Below, in pieces: positions 8,562-16,338 of a DNA stretch of 38,614 nucleotides. The first letter of the stretch is position 1; the number at the start of each line of letters is the position of its first letter. This DNA is from a virus: positions 1-38,614 of the IMG/VR virus record IMGVR_UViG_3300047678_000676, one strand, 5' to 3'. The translations under genes were made by a program, and so were the position numbers. The notes under the pieces were generated by a model. It saw only the letters and a program-made list of their open reading frames with translations. It was not told the DNA's origin and ran no database searches.

Positions 8562-9533
8562 TTATTTGAGGAGGATTACGTTGAGGTTTCCGCTGGGGAG
8601 ATCGACGGTGGCGCCGGTGTTATTCGTGATCTTCACGTAGACGGTGCCGGCGGTGTTGACGCAGGCCCGCACGTTCCAGTCCGGCGTGATGATCGCGGTG
8701 TGGGCGGCGATGACAGGATCCCCTACCTCTGCGCCGGCGACAGTGATGGCCCCTGATGTCGCGCTGGCCCCGTTCACCAGCGAGGGGGGATCCCAGGTGT
8801 AGGGAACATTGCCCAATTTGGTGATGGGCGTGTTCCCGCCGCCTACTTGCAGGCCGTTGGAGTAAACCACACCGGACGTTGCGATGTCGCCGCCGGTCGT
8901 GAGTCCCTGGCCGATCGTGGCGCTGTTAGTCACCGTGAGGCTTGGCGTATCGATCTGCCCGAGCGGCCCGATGAGGTCGCGGTAGCCTCCCTCCATATTC
9001 CCTTTGATCCGCAGCCACGGCGCGGTCGGTGTGGCTTCGTTGCTCATCCACAAGACGTGCGGCGAGGCGTAGGCAGCCCCGGCCGTCCGCCGGACCATTT
9101 CGGCCGGGAAGTCGGTGTGCGCGCCGTCCTGCGTGAACTTCGGCCCCGGTCCGTTCGGAGCATCGGTCGCCAGCGGAAAGCTCCCCGTGCCATCCTCCGA
9201 CCCGCGGAAGACACCGCCGATCCCGCCCGCCGCCGCCTGCACCGAGAAACGCACCGGCGACCGCTCCGAAGATCCCGCCCCCGCATCCGCCCCCGGCCCG
9301 CCACTCGCACCCCAAAACGCGAAATCGCGCGGCACGATCGCCATCGAGAGATTGCCGAGCGTGATCTTTTTGCCCGTGCCTCCCGCCGAATCGGTGTGAT
9401 CGCTCACGTCGATGATCCAGAGCAGATCGCCCGTGGCCGGGGTGGTCAGCTCGGGGAGCTGGACCGGCGTGATGCCCGCCGCCGGCAGGGCGGCGAGCGC
9501 GAGGATGAAGAGGAGATTGCGGAAGAGTTTCAT
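8562..9533 (-). CDS. tail-fiber-like protein with signal peptide
   Basis: This is a 323-residue protein starting MKLFRNLLFILALAALPAAG, a Sec-type signal sequence. It is followed by LPELTTPATGDLLWIIDVSD and GKKITLGNLS, a motif common near the N-terminus of phage fiber proteins. The middle is Gly-rich. The C-terminus is a beta pattern (SATIGQGLTTGGDIATSG, then GNTPITKLGN, VRACVNTAGTVYVKITNN) resembling trimeric fiber tips. The upstream in-frame ATG at 9623 lies inside the preceding gene, so M at 9533 is preferred. Receptor-binding or capsid-associated roles are inferred. A signal peptide on such a protein is odd. Confidence 0.6.
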   Translation of the reverse strand: MKLFRNLLFILALAALPAAGITPVQLPELTTPATGDLLWIIDVSDHTDSAGGTGKKITLGNLSMAIVPRDFAFWGASGGPGADAGAGSSERSPVRFSVQAAAGGIGGVFRGSEDGTGSFPLATDAPNGPGPKFTQDGAHTDFPAEMVRRTAGAAYASPHVLWMSNEATPTAPWLRIKGNMEGGYRDLIGPLGQIDTPSLTVTNSATIGQGLTTGGDIATSGVVYSNGLQVGGGNTPITKLGNVPYTWDPPSLVNGASATSGAITVAGAEVGDPVIAAHTAIITPDWNVRACVNTAGTVYVKITNNTGATVDLPSGNLNVILLK

Positions 9534-9540
9534 GAGCAGA

Positions 9541-10062
9541 TCAGGGGTTGGCCATCGGATCGCCGTCCGTGTTTTCCATCGGATCGCCGTCCGTATTCGT
9601 GAGGGCGGGGCGCCCATCGGCATCGAGGGTCGTGCAGACCAGCTCGGGCACGAGCAGGCGATAGGTCGTCCAGGTGCTCACGCCGTCCGGCCCGGGCGTC
9701 TCCACGCTCTCCCAGCCCGCGCGGGCGCCGCGCCACTGCGTCGTGATCCCGGCCTCGGTCAGCTCGATGACCAGGTGCGCCACCCCGCGCACGCGCTCGA
9801 ACTGCCGCGCCGTGTGGTGAAAGGCGCGGGTGCCGCTGGGATGCTCCCGCGCGATGGTGAAGCTGACCTGCGTCGTGCTCCCCAGCCGGTCGAAGATCGT
9901 GGGCCGGCGGGCAAAGAGCCCGGGCACCGGTTCGAGCTCCGCCTTGGCCGAGACGCGCGGGCCGTCCACACACAGCGGCCCCTCGAGCGTCCCATCCGCG
10001 AGGATGAGCTCCACGGGCGGGTCCGCCGTGGTGACGCGCTTGATGACGAAGATTCCGTCCAC
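9541..10062 (-). CDS. unknown tail protein downstream of the tube gene
   Basis: This is a 173-residue protein with a GTG start at 10062, 12 bases after the tube stop. It is beta-rich (VELILADGTLEGPLCVDG, AHLVIELTEAGITTQW, TYRLLVPELVCTTLD). The C-terminus repeats TDGDPMEN/TDGDPMAN because of a 24-bp tandem duplication. The composition suits a tail-completion or distal tail protein, but I do not recognise the family. The next gene starts seven bases beyond its stop. Confidence 0.6.
   Translation of the reverse strand: MDGIFVIKRVTTADPPVELILADGTLEGPLCVDGPRVSAKAELEPVPGLFARRPTIFDRLGSTTQVSFTIAREHPSGTRAFHHTARQFERVRGVAHLVIELTEAGITTQWRGARAGWESVETPGPDGVSTWTTYRLLVPELVCTTLDADGRPALTNTDGDPMENTDGDPMANP
9552..9594. 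repeat. 24-bp-period tandem duplication at the 3' end of the 9541-10062 gene
   Basis: CCATCGGATCGCCGTCCGT occurs at 9552-9570 and 9576-9594. It keeps the reading frame and duplicates eight residues (TDGDPMEN/TDGDPMAN). It looks like a recent slippage event. Confidence 0.8.
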
Positions 10063-10074
10063 GGTTCATCGCGA

Positions 10075-11046
10075 TCAATCCTCCTCCACCGCCGCGAGGG
10101 TGAAGAGATCGAGCATGGCGTCGCCTTCGTCATTCGTGGTGCGCTCGGCCATGAGCGACACCTCACCCACGCGCGAGCCGGTGCCCACATTCAGCTTGCC
10201 CTGGCTGGCCACGGCCAGCGGCACGGTGATGAGCGGGTAGATGTGGCTCTCGCCGGTGACGGTGAGCGTGAGGCCCCGGTTGCCCAGCCGAGTGCCACGC
10301 CCGGCCTCCACGCCATCGGTCTTCACCAGCGTATTGACCAGATTGGCCGCGCTGAGATTTTGCGGGCTGAATTTGATCCCGAGCGAAATGTTGTCGATCT
10401 GCATGTTGAGCAGGCCATCGCGGGCGGTCAGCAAATCCTTGAAGGTGACCGTGGGCTCGAACTGGATGCCGTTTTCATCCGTCTCGATATTGTTCAGCGG
10501 CGAACTTGCGCCGAGGGAGAGGGTGAATTTGCAGTTCACGATGTCGTAGGTATCGAGCACCGGCTCCACGTAACTCGCCGAACCTTCGACGACGTGGTCG
10601 TCGTCGGCAGAACCATCGTCGCCCGCCTTGCGCAGGCAGGTGAATTCCACCGAGCCGAAGAAATCCTTGTTCGGCGCGCACTGGATCGACGGCTGTTTGG
10701 TCAGGATGGCCGAGACGAAGGTCACCGTCCGCCCGTCCTCGAGATGCACCACGAGCGGTTTGTCGGTGTTGCTGCGGATGCGCTTGCCGCGCCGCCACGT
10801 CGAGTTCGCGCGGTAGGGGACGAGCTTGTCGAGCTGCGTCTGGAGCTGGCTGTAGAGCGCGATGGGTTTGCCCGTCACCTTGCTCCGCACGTACTCCTCC
10901 CATTTGCCCACGAAGCCTTGCAGGTTCGTCTTGCGATCGGTGGTGACGATCTCGATGTCGATGTTCCAGTTTTCATCCATCAGTTGATAGAGGATGCCGT
11001 CGTAAATGAAGTAGCCGGGGCCGCCGGTGAATGCGTTGGGTTGCAT
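10075..11046 (-). CDS. major tail tube-like protein
   Basis: This 323-residue protein is placed between the connector genes and the tape measure. The sequence is strongly beta (YFIYDGILYQLMDENWNIDI, RTVTFVSAILTKQPSIQC, SLGIKFSPQNLSAANLVNTL, SHIYPLITVPLAVASQG). The pattern of a tag-like N-terminus and long strands fits a tube or major tail protein. ATG at 11046 follows a C/A-rich leader with no Shine-Dalgarno site. No sheath gene precedes it, which argues for a siphovirus tail. The call rests on order and fold pattern. Confidence 0.55.
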   Translation of the reverse strand: MQPNAFTGGPGYFIYDGILYQLMDENWNIDIEIVTTDRKTNLQGFVGKWEEYVRSKVTGKPIALYSQLQTQLDKLVPYRANSTWRRGKRIRSNTDKPLVVHLEDGRTVTFVSAILTKQPSIQCAPNKDFFGSVEFTCLRKAGDDGSADDDHVVEGSASYVEPVLDTYDIVNCKFTLSLGASSPLNNIETDENGIQFEPTVTFKDLLTARDGLLNMQIDNISLGIKFSPQNLSAANLVNTLVKTDGVEAGRGTRLGNRGLTLTVTGESHIYPLITVPLAVASQGKLNVGTGSRVGEVSLMAERTTNDEGDAMLDLFTLAAVEED

Positions 11047-11073
11047 GATAGGTTGTTGGTGGTGGGATGGAGG

Positions 11074-11499
11074 TTAGGACGCGGGCGGGGTGGGCGTTTC
11101 CGGCACCGGCGGCGTGGTTTCTTCGGCGGCCTTTTTGCCGCCGCGCTTCGCGACAGCGGCGGGCACGGGCTCGGGGCTGGCCTCGAGCTGCTCCACCGCC
11201 GCGACGAAGGCGGTGTGCGTGGTGAGCGTGGCGTCTTTCTGCCGGAGCTGCTCCGCCGTCTCGATGAGACGCGGCACCAGCGGCAGGATGCTCTCGCGGA
11301 TTTCGTCCTGATCGGGCAGCGGGCCGGTACGGGCGGGATCGTTGAGCGCGCGGGTGAGCGCGCGATCCGCGAGGAACGCCGCCGCCTGCTGCTTCAGCGC
11401 CGCGCGGCGCATGCCCTCACGGTGGCGGGTTTCGCGGGCCGCGATCTCGGCGCGGATGGCGTCGCGGTTCTGCTGGTCTGGGTTGGTTTCGTCGGGCAT
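11074..11499 (-). CDS. unknown charged helical late protein
   Basis: This is a 141-residue protein: Arg/Glu/Ala-rich helices (RDAIRAEIAARETRHREGM, RLIETAEQLRQKD) with a low-complexity Lys/Glu/Pro tail (KRGGKKAAEETTPP). The ATG at 11499 is preferred because it follows a run of ACC triplets like the other free-standing starts here. Upstream in-frame codons overlap the previous gene. It could be a tail-assembly factor by position. I do not recognise it. Confidence 0.55.
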   Translation of the reverse strand: MPDETNPDQQNRDAIRAEIAARETRHREGMRRAALKQQAAAFLADRALTRALNDPARTGPLPDQDEIRESILPLVPRLIETAEQLRQKDATLTTHTAFVAAVEQLEASPEPVPAAVAKRGGKKAAEETTPPVPETPTPPAS

Positions 11500-11518
11500 G
11501 GTGGTGGTGGTGGTGGGC

Positions 11519-12229
11519 TTACAGTTGCTTCTCCGCCGGATCGCTCGGGATGAGCGGGTCGAGTTGCGCGCCGACGCGGAGAAACGTGCCGGCGGGAACA
11601 AAGAAGGGAGCGGCGTAGGCCGTGGCTTCGGGATTGGCGCTCGCGGGGTAGCTGCCATCCTCCGCGTGGTAAATGGTGGCCCCGACCGTGGGGCAGGTCA
11701 GGGTGACGGTGAAACCGCCCGGCGCGGCCACGGAGGCGATCGCGGGAATCTGCACCTTGTCGCCGCCCGACATTCCGCCGCCGCGCGAGAGCGCGATGTC
11801 GGCCCCGAGGACGTCGTCCTCCAGCCAGTCGAGGAAGGGTTGCGCGGCGCGCTGCTCCGCGAGCAGCGGCTTGTTCGAGTAGAGCCGGTGCAGATTGTGC
11901 AGCGCCTGCATCGCCAGGGCGTCCGCGCTCTGCGCCACGCCGTCCTCCCCGGCGGCGAGGCTGCGGGCGACGAGCGCACGCACGGCCACGCGGATTTGGC
12001 CCTGCGGCCCGCTCACGGTATTGACGTCCACATCAAAGCGCGCCATGCGCACGAGCAGCACCGCGCCGCGTTTGCCGCCGCCGTCCGCCGCCTCCAGCGC
12101 GGCGATCAGCGTGCGCTTGCGCCCGTCCTCCCGCTCGAGCAGCACCGTGCGCCCGGCGAGACCGGGATCGCTGCGCAGCCGCCACGCGGCATCGCGTTCG
12201 GCGCGTTCGAGAATCTCATACATCGTCAT
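11519..12229 (-). CDS. tail/connector protein with chitobiase C-terminal-like domain
   Basis: This is a 236-residue protein. Residues 1-150 are mixed helix and strand (MTMYEILERAERDAAWRL, AVLLVRMARFDVDVNTVSG). Residues about 172-225 read FTVTLTCPTVGATIYHAEDG, then SYPASANPEATAY and VPAGTFLRVGAQ. That matches the CHB_HEX_C-type Ig-like domain ('atvyYTtDGs.P' pattern) found on secreted glycosidases. It starts at ATG 12229, 13 bases after the gp37-like stop; a second ATG at 12223 is possible. By position it takes part in head-tail joining or tail completion; the Ig-like domain would be a surface decoration. Confidence 0.55.
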   Translation of the reverse strand: MTMYEILERAERDAAWRLRSDPGLAGRTVLLEREDGRKRTLIAALEAADGGGKRGAVLLVRMARFDVDVNTVSGPQGQIRVAVRALVARSLAAGEDGVAQSADALAMQALHNLHRLYSNKPLLAEQRAAQPFLDWLEDDVLGADIALSRGGGMSGGDKVQIPAIASVAAPGGFTVTLTCPTVGATIYHAEDGSYPASANPEATAYAAPFFVPAGTFLRVGAQLDPLIPSDPAEKQL

Positions 12230-12242
12230 CGGCAGGAACGGG

Positions 12243-12833
12243 TCAGCGACCCTCGCCCTCCAGGTGCAGCCGGCCGGTCGCGGTCTGCATTTCGCCGGCC
12301 TCGGTGGAAAACTCCTGAACCCACGCGTCGCGGCCGGGCGCGTCCTCACGCTGTTTGTCCGTGATGCGCAGCACCTCGCCGTGGCCCGGCTGGAGCGCCA
12401 CCCAATCCGCCGCGCGGCCCAGCGTCTGGCCGGCGAGCACCGCCACGACCAGCTCGGCCATGAGCAGCACGCCGGGATTTTCGCCCGCCTCGCCGACCAG
12501 CGCGGTGTTTTCGCCGCCGAAGTTGCGATCCGTGAGAATGAGCACGAACTCCATTCGCCGCCGCATCCGCAGGCTCGTGCCGTGCAGCTTGGCCGTGTGG
12601 TCGAATCCACCCGGGACGAGGATCGCGAGCCGATCGTCGAAGAGATACAGCTCCTGCATCGCGGCCACGATGTCGCGGCGGGCATAGACCTTCACGTCAT
12701 TGAAGAGCAGCGTCGGGTCGTTCGACGCGTCGTCCATCGGCTGCCCGTCCGTGTTGAAGACCTGCCCGAGCGTGAGCGCGGCAAGGCGCGTCTTCACGTC
12801 GTCGAGAATGGAGAGGGTGCGAACGAAGGGCAT
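12243..12833 (-). CDS. Mu gp37-like / tail terminator-like protein
   Basis: This is a 196-residue protein directly after the gp36-like gene, as gp37 follows gp36 in Mu-like phages. It starts MPFVRTLSILDDVKTRLAAL and contains AILVPGGFDHTAKLHGTSLR and MRRRMEFVLILTDRNF, an alpha/beta pattern seen in gp37/DUF1834-type and tail-terminator proteins. One base separates it from the preceding stop. Family assignment is by order and general pattern. Confidence 0.5.
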   Translation of the reverse strand: MPFVRTLSILDDVKTRLAALTLGQVFNTDGQPMDDASNDPTLLFNDVKVYARRDIVAAMQELYLFDDRLAILVPGGFDHTAKLHGTSLRMRRRMEFVLILTDRNFGGENTALVGEAGENPGVLLMAELVVAVLAGQTLGRAADWVALQPGHGEVLRITDKQREDAPGRDAWVQEFSTEAGEMQTATGRLHLEGEGR

Positions 12834-12834
12834 G

Positions 12835-13248
12835 TCAGCGCGTGGTGAGTCGTTTCCGGCTGCCCCACTTGCCCCGGCCGTTGTTGCCGATGTCCGCCGG
12901 CTCGGGCGAAAGCAGCGGCAGCGTCTTTGCGAAGCGGCCGGCGAGGATGGCTTTCATTTCATCCATCGCCTCGTCGTAGCCGTCCTGCTGCTTCTTCGGG
13001 ATCGGCGAGAGCCGCGGATAGACTTCTTTCAGGACCAGCTTGCGCAGCAATTCCTTCCAGTGATCCTCCTCCAGTTCGTAGAGGTGGATGTAACGCTCCA
13101 TCTTCTGCGCCTGCTCCGCGATCGTGCGCTCCACCTTGTCGCTCGGTTCGCCCTCGGCAATCAGCTTTGTGGTCAGCGCGGTGAGCTCCTTGTCGGAGAT
13201 CCCGGCGCTGCCCGTGAGCAGATCGGTGCGGTCGAAGGCGAAGCGCAT
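12835..13248 (-). CDS. Mu gp36-like (DUF1320) head-tail connector
   Basis: This 137-residue protein reads FAFDRTDLLTGSAGISDKEL, an early acidic helix, then YIHLYELEEDHWKELLRKLV and VYPRLSPIPKKQQDGYDEAM. That is the layout of the DUF1320/gp36 family (about 140 residues; helical connector at the neck). It lies downstream of capsid and upstream of the gp37-like gene, as in Mu. ATG at 13248. Confidence 0.65.
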   Translation of the reverse strand: MRFAFDRTDLLTGSAGISDKELTALTTKLIAEGEPSDKVERTIAEQAQKMERYIHLYELEEDHWKELLRKLVLKEVYPRLSPIPKKQQDGYDEAMDEMKAILAGRFAKTLPLLSPEPADIGNNGRGKWGSRKRLTTR

Positions 13249-13254
13249 GGCGGG

Positions 13255-13461
13255 TTATTGCGCGCCGGGCGCGGGGGGCGGGACGGGCGTTGTGGTGCCG
13301 TGTTTGGCAATGCCGCGCGAGAGCGCGTAGCCTGCGACGCCCACCGCGATCGTGGTCATGATCTGGGGATCGAGATGCAGGCCGAACGCCTGATTGGCGA
13401 GCGGCACGAGCGCGGCGGCGGCCGAAGCCCAGAACTCCGTGGTTTTCCATCCGGGCTTCAC
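13255..13461 (-). CDS. holin-like small membrane protein
   Basis: This is a 68-residue protein starting at GTG 13461, which overlaps the previous stop as GTGA. It has KTTEFWASAAAALVPLANQA, then a second hydrophobic stretch (TIAVGVAGYALSRGIAKHG) and a Pro/Thr tail. Two predicted helices joined by a short turn and the opening KTTEFW are typical of small phage holins. It lies among head-tail genes, far from the endolysin at 23149-23691, so a non-lysis membrane role is possible. Confidence 0.5.
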   Translation of the reverse strand: MKPGWKTTEFWASAAAALVPLANQAFGLHLDPQIMTTIAVGVAGYALSRGIAKHGTTTPVPPPAPGAQ

Positions 13462-13772
13462 TTGTCACCGCCTTTCTGCTTATCCGCCTTTTTCGCATCG
13501 GCAGCGGCCTTCGCATCGGCAGCGGCCTTCGCATCGGCAGCGGCCTTCGCATCGGCAGCGGCCTTCGCATCGGCAGCGGCTTTCGCATCGGCAGCGGCTT
13601 TCGCATCGGCAGCCTGCTTGGCAGCTTCTTCGGGATCGTGCGGTGCGATCTGTCCGAAGCGGAGCCAGGCAGAGGTTTGACCGCCGTCCGGAAGATCAAG
13701 CACCTGATCTTTTTCGACCGGCTTGCCGCCGAGGATCATGCCTTGGGGATTGGTAACAATGAAGAGACTCAT
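13458..13772 (-). CDS. small protein with Ala-Asp-Ala-Lys repeats
   Basis: This is a 104-residue protein. The N-terminal half is compact (SLFIVTNPQGMILGGKPVEK, QVLDLPDGGQTSAWLRFGQI). The C-terminal half is seven ADAKAA-type units forming a probable long charged helix, ending KKADKQKGGDK. ATG 13772 follows a C/A-rich leader with the motif ATCTAACTA, as for the capsid and decoration genes. It lies just downstream of capsid; a capsid- or neck-associated role is inferred. Confidence 0.6.
   Translation of the reverse strand: MSLFIVTNPQGMILGGKPVEKDQVLDLPDGGQTSAWLRFGQIAPHDPEEAAKQAADAKAAADAKAAADAKAAADAKAAADAKAAADAKAAADAKKADKQKGGDK
13492..13617. repeat. seven tandem 18-bp repeats
   Basis: The unit TTCGCATCGGCAGCGGCC recurs in frame from 13492, with the last two or three copies diverged. 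It encodes the ADAKAA helix of the 13458-13772 gene. The 18-bp unit keeps frame, so copy number can change without a frameshift. Confidence 0.9.
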
Positions 13773-13840
13773 GGGATAGTTAGATTGGTGGTGGTTTTCA
13801 TGTGGGCTGTTTAGTGACCGCGAGGTCTGGCGCCGCCGCG

Positions 13841-13879
13841 ACCCGTGGGCGCGCCTTCTTGCGAAGAGCACCCACGGGT
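13841..13879. promoter_or_regulatory. large stem-loop downstream of the capsid gene
   Basis: ACCCGTGGG at 13841-13849 pairs perfectly with CCCACGGGT at 13871-13879, and CTTC/GAAG pairs further inside. There is no T-run after it on the late strand, so it looks like an mRNA-stabilising or attenuating hairpin 3' of the capsid cistron and not a full terminator. It fills much of the 143-bp gap 13773-13915; the remainder holds the C/A-rich leader of the next gene. Confidence 0.5.
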
Positions 13880-13915
13880 GTTTCAGCGACCGCTTCGACC
13901 GGCGGAGGGAGTCGT

Positions 13916-14836
13916 TTAGTTCAGGACGTTCGAGAGGTGGTAGCCGAGGTCCGCACCGGTCAGCTTCTCGTCGAGATACTCGTCGGCGCTGTGGAAGTCC
14001 GTCTTGCGGTCGGAATCACGCCAGCTCTCCATCGTGCCCACGGCGCTCCAGCGCATGGACCGCATGAAGGTGGGCACTTCCCAGTCACTGCCCGCGCGCG
14101 GGTTCACGTACGCGAGCAAGACCGAGTCGCCCCAGATGCGGCCCGCCGTCGCGGCCTGCCCATCGGCGGCCGTGTTCTCGAAGGCGCCGGCGATGACCAG
14201 ATTCTCGATCTGGAAATACTGCCGGAGCTGATCGTAGGTGAGGTTGCCGCCGGTGACGTACTTGACGTTCTCCTTCACGTCGGCGTGATCGATGAGCACG
14301 TCGGCAACTTCACGGGCGAGCACGAGGGTGTTGGCCTCGAAGCCCACGCTGTTGTTGTTGATTGCCGACTTCGCCGTGATGACATCCGCGCGCGGCTTGG
14401 AACCGTTGGCGTTCCACTTCGTTCCCGGCGAGCTGCTCGGCACGCTGCCGCCGGTGGCGATGTCGCGGATGCGAATCTCGCGGGCGAGCTGCTGCACTTC
14501 GCCGACCTGCTCGATCTTCACGCGGTCCGCATCGAAGCTCGAGGCGTAGAAGGCGCGCAGTTCATCCGGCACGCCGCCCTTCAACGCGTAGTTGAGGCAG
14601 TTGTAGGTGTCGGTGCTCAGCTTGGTGGGTGGCAGCTCGGCATGCGGGGCGCCCGGCGCGCGACGCAGATTCGTCGGGCGTTCGAGCAGCGTGGCCTTGT
14701 CGAGCACGTAGTAGGACGCGGCCTGGATGCCGGTGTTGAAGAGCGGCGACAGGCGCAGGCCGGCGAGGCCGGCTTGTGCCGCGTTCATGTATTTGCGGAG
14801 GACCCCATTCAGCACGGGGTTGAGTTTTGCAGCCAT
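13916..14836 (-). CDS. major capsid protein
   Basis: This is a 306-residue protein, the usual size of Mu-type (gpT) coats, lying downstream of protease/scaffold and decoration genes. It contains ERPTNLRRAPGAPHAE, STDTYNCLNYALKGGVPDE and RAFYASSFDADRVKIEQVGE, then VLIDHADVKENVKYVTGGN and GRIWGDSVLLAYVNPR near the C-terminus. That is a mixed alpha/beta pattern consistent with an HK97-like fold. ATG 14836 follows a C/A-rich leader ending ATCTAACTAGACT. The call rests on order, size and pattern. Confidence 0.75.
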   Translation of the reverse strand: MAAKLNPVLNGVLRKYMNAAQAGLAGLRLSPLFNTGIQAASYYVLDKATLLERPTNLRRAPGAPHAELPPTKLSTDTYNCLNYALKGGVPDELRAFYASSFDADRVKIEQVGEVQQLAREIRIRDIATGGSVPSSSPGTKWNANGSKPRADVITAKSAINNNSVGFEANTLVLAREVADVLIDHADVKENVKYVTGGNLTYDQLRQYFQIENLVIAGAFENTAADGQAATAGRIWGDSVLLAYVNPRAGSDWEVPTFMRSMRWSAVGTMESWRDSDRKTDFHSADEYLDEKLTGADLGYHLSNVLN

Positions 14837-14885
14837 AGTCTAGTTAGATTTCGTGGTTGGTTTGGGTTGCTGGTGTGGCGTCAGC

Positions 14886-15713
14886 TCAGGCGCCCTGCTG
14901 CCATTCGACAAACAGGGTGGCTTTACCGGCGGTGAGGGCTTCCACGGCGACCGTGGCGGTAATGAGCCGCTCGGCCGTGGTCTTGACGAAGCCGGCCGCG
15001 AAGAGCGCGGCGACCTCGGGTTGGGTGTCGTGCGCGGCATCGGCGCCGAAGCTGGGGAAGCCCGGCTTGCCCGCGTGCAGTCCCGCGTCGAGCATGTTCG
15101 TGGCATCGCTGATCGCGATCGCCGCGAGCAGGTCGCCCGCGCCTTCGACATGGAACGCCACCGTCGCCGCGTCCGTCGCCGAGGTGAACGTGGTGTTCAC
15201 CTCGTAGTAGAACTTGGTGACGATCGCGTCGTCGGGGATCGACACGCCGAGCGTGTGCGCGCCGATGGTCCGCTCCCCGGGCGTGGCCGAGGGATTGAAC
15301 ACCGCGCGAGCCACGCCGCCGGTCTGGCCGCGCCGATTGAGGCCGGTGATGAAGTCGCCCGCCGCGCCGTTGCTCAGCGGGGCCTTTTTGGTGCCGATCA
15401 TCGGGCCGGTGGCGCCGGTCAGCGCCGTAACCTTGCCGCCGACTGCACCGGCGAAACCGGCAAGTGCGGCGATGGCGCCGTCCTGGACGAAGATCTGTTC
15501 GCCCGGTGCATTGAGGAAGCGCACCTTCACGTCGCGCGTGTTGGCGTCGATTTCGAACACAGTGCCGATTTCCTTGCCCGGCGTCGCGAGCAGTTTGACC
15601 GTGCCTTCGGTCGCCCCGAGTTCGACGAGGTGGTTTTCCTTGCCGGTCAGTTCGCCGAGGGTGAGTTCCTGATACGTGCCGTAAGGCCCGTCGAGAGTAA
15701 GTTGTTGTCCCAT
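14886..15713 (-). CDS. capsid decoration-like protein
   Basis: This is a 275-residue protein between the protease/scaffold and capsid genes. The N-terminal half is beta-rich (GPYGTYQELTLGELTGKENH, VFEIDANTRDVKVRFLNAPG) and Ala/Gly-rich in the middle. The C-terminal half (IPDDAIVTKFYYEVNTTFTS, TVAFHVEGAGDLLAAIAISD, ATLFVEWQQGA) resembles the jelly-roll repeats of head decoration proteins. ATG 15713 follows a C/A-rich leader with ATCTAACTT. A role in stabilising the expanded head is inferred from position. Confidence 0.55.
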   Translation of the reverse strand: MGQQLTLDGPYGTYQELTLGELTGKENHLVELGATEGTVKLLATPGKEIGTVFEIDANTRDVKVRFLNAPGEQIFVQDGAIAALAGFAGAVGGKVTALTGATGPMIGTKKAPLSNGAAGDFITGLNRRGQTGGVARAVFNPSATPGERTIGAHTLGVSIPDDAIVTKFYYEVNTTFTSATDAATVAFHVEGAGDLLAAIAISDATNMLDAGLHAGKPGFPSFGADAAHDTQPEVAALFAAGFVKTTAERLITATVAVEALTAGKATLFVEWQQGA

Positions 15714-15759
15714 AAGTTAGATAAGGTTTCTAAGTGGTGTTGGTGATGATGCCGGGGGC

Positions 15760-16338
15760 TTAGTTGGCCGCCGTTTTGCCGAGGTCGAGACGCTTGCGGT
15801 AGGCGTCGTAAGCCGCCGGGTTGGCCGCCGCGTAGGCGACCACCGCGTCAGTCTCGTCGCCCTTGATTCCCTCTTTCTTCGCGAAGGCTTTGGCTTCGAC
15901 CACGAAGCTGTCTTCCTTGCCGGTGACCACGTTGCCGGGTCGCTCGCCCGCCTTGGCTTGTACGACCGCCTCGCCTGCCAGCGCCGGGTTCGGCTCGGGG
16001 AGCAGCTCGGCGTTCTTCGGGTCGGCTTTGATCAGCGCGATCCACTTTGCCTTGACCGTTTCGTTTTGCGGCGGGATGCGGCCGGCCGTGATGGCGGCTT
16101 CGACCACGCTCGTGGCATGCTCGGCGCGCACGGTCTCGAGTTCGGTCGTGGCGGTTTCGGCCTTGGTTTTGAGGCCATCGCGTTCCACCTCGATGGCGGA
16201 GAGCTTGGCTTTGACGGTGTCGCGTTCCGACTGGAGCGCGGTGATGTTTTGCTGTGCCTGGGCGACCGCCGACGCCTCGTCCAGATCAGAGCTGGTGAGG
16301 ATGCCGTATTTCGCCAAGACCGCGAGGAGTGACTTCAT
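15760..16338 (-). CDS. internal-start scaffold protein (gpZ-like) nested in the protease gene
   Basis: ATG 16336-16338 opens MKSLLAVLAKYGILTSSDLD in the same frame as the protease gene and would yield a 192-residue scaffold. The preceding bases (CAACCAACCAAAACCAAAG, then AAGTAAAAACC) match the G-poor C/A leaders found before other free-standing starts here. In Mu, scaffold Z is produced from an internal start in gene I. Expression as a separate product is inferred. Confidence 0.5.
   Translation of the reverse strand: MKSLLAVLAKYGILTSSDLDEASAVAQAQQNITALQSERDTVKAKLSAIEVERDGLKTKAETATTELETVRAEHATSVVEAAITAGRIPPQNETVKAKWIALIKADPKNAELLPEPNPALAGEAVVQAKAGERPGNVVTGKEDSFVVEAKAFAKKEGIKGDETDAVVAYAAANPAAYDAYRKRLDLGKTAAN

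Noticed and set aside
9541-13248. A contractile tail sheath or a frameshifted tail-assembly chaperone pair
   Set aside because: No protein of sheath size or pattern lies before the tube-like gene, and I found no slippery site between tube and tape measure.
13492-13617. CRISPR-like direct repeats
   Set aside because: The units are contiguous 18-mers without spacers and are translated as ADAKAA repeats.
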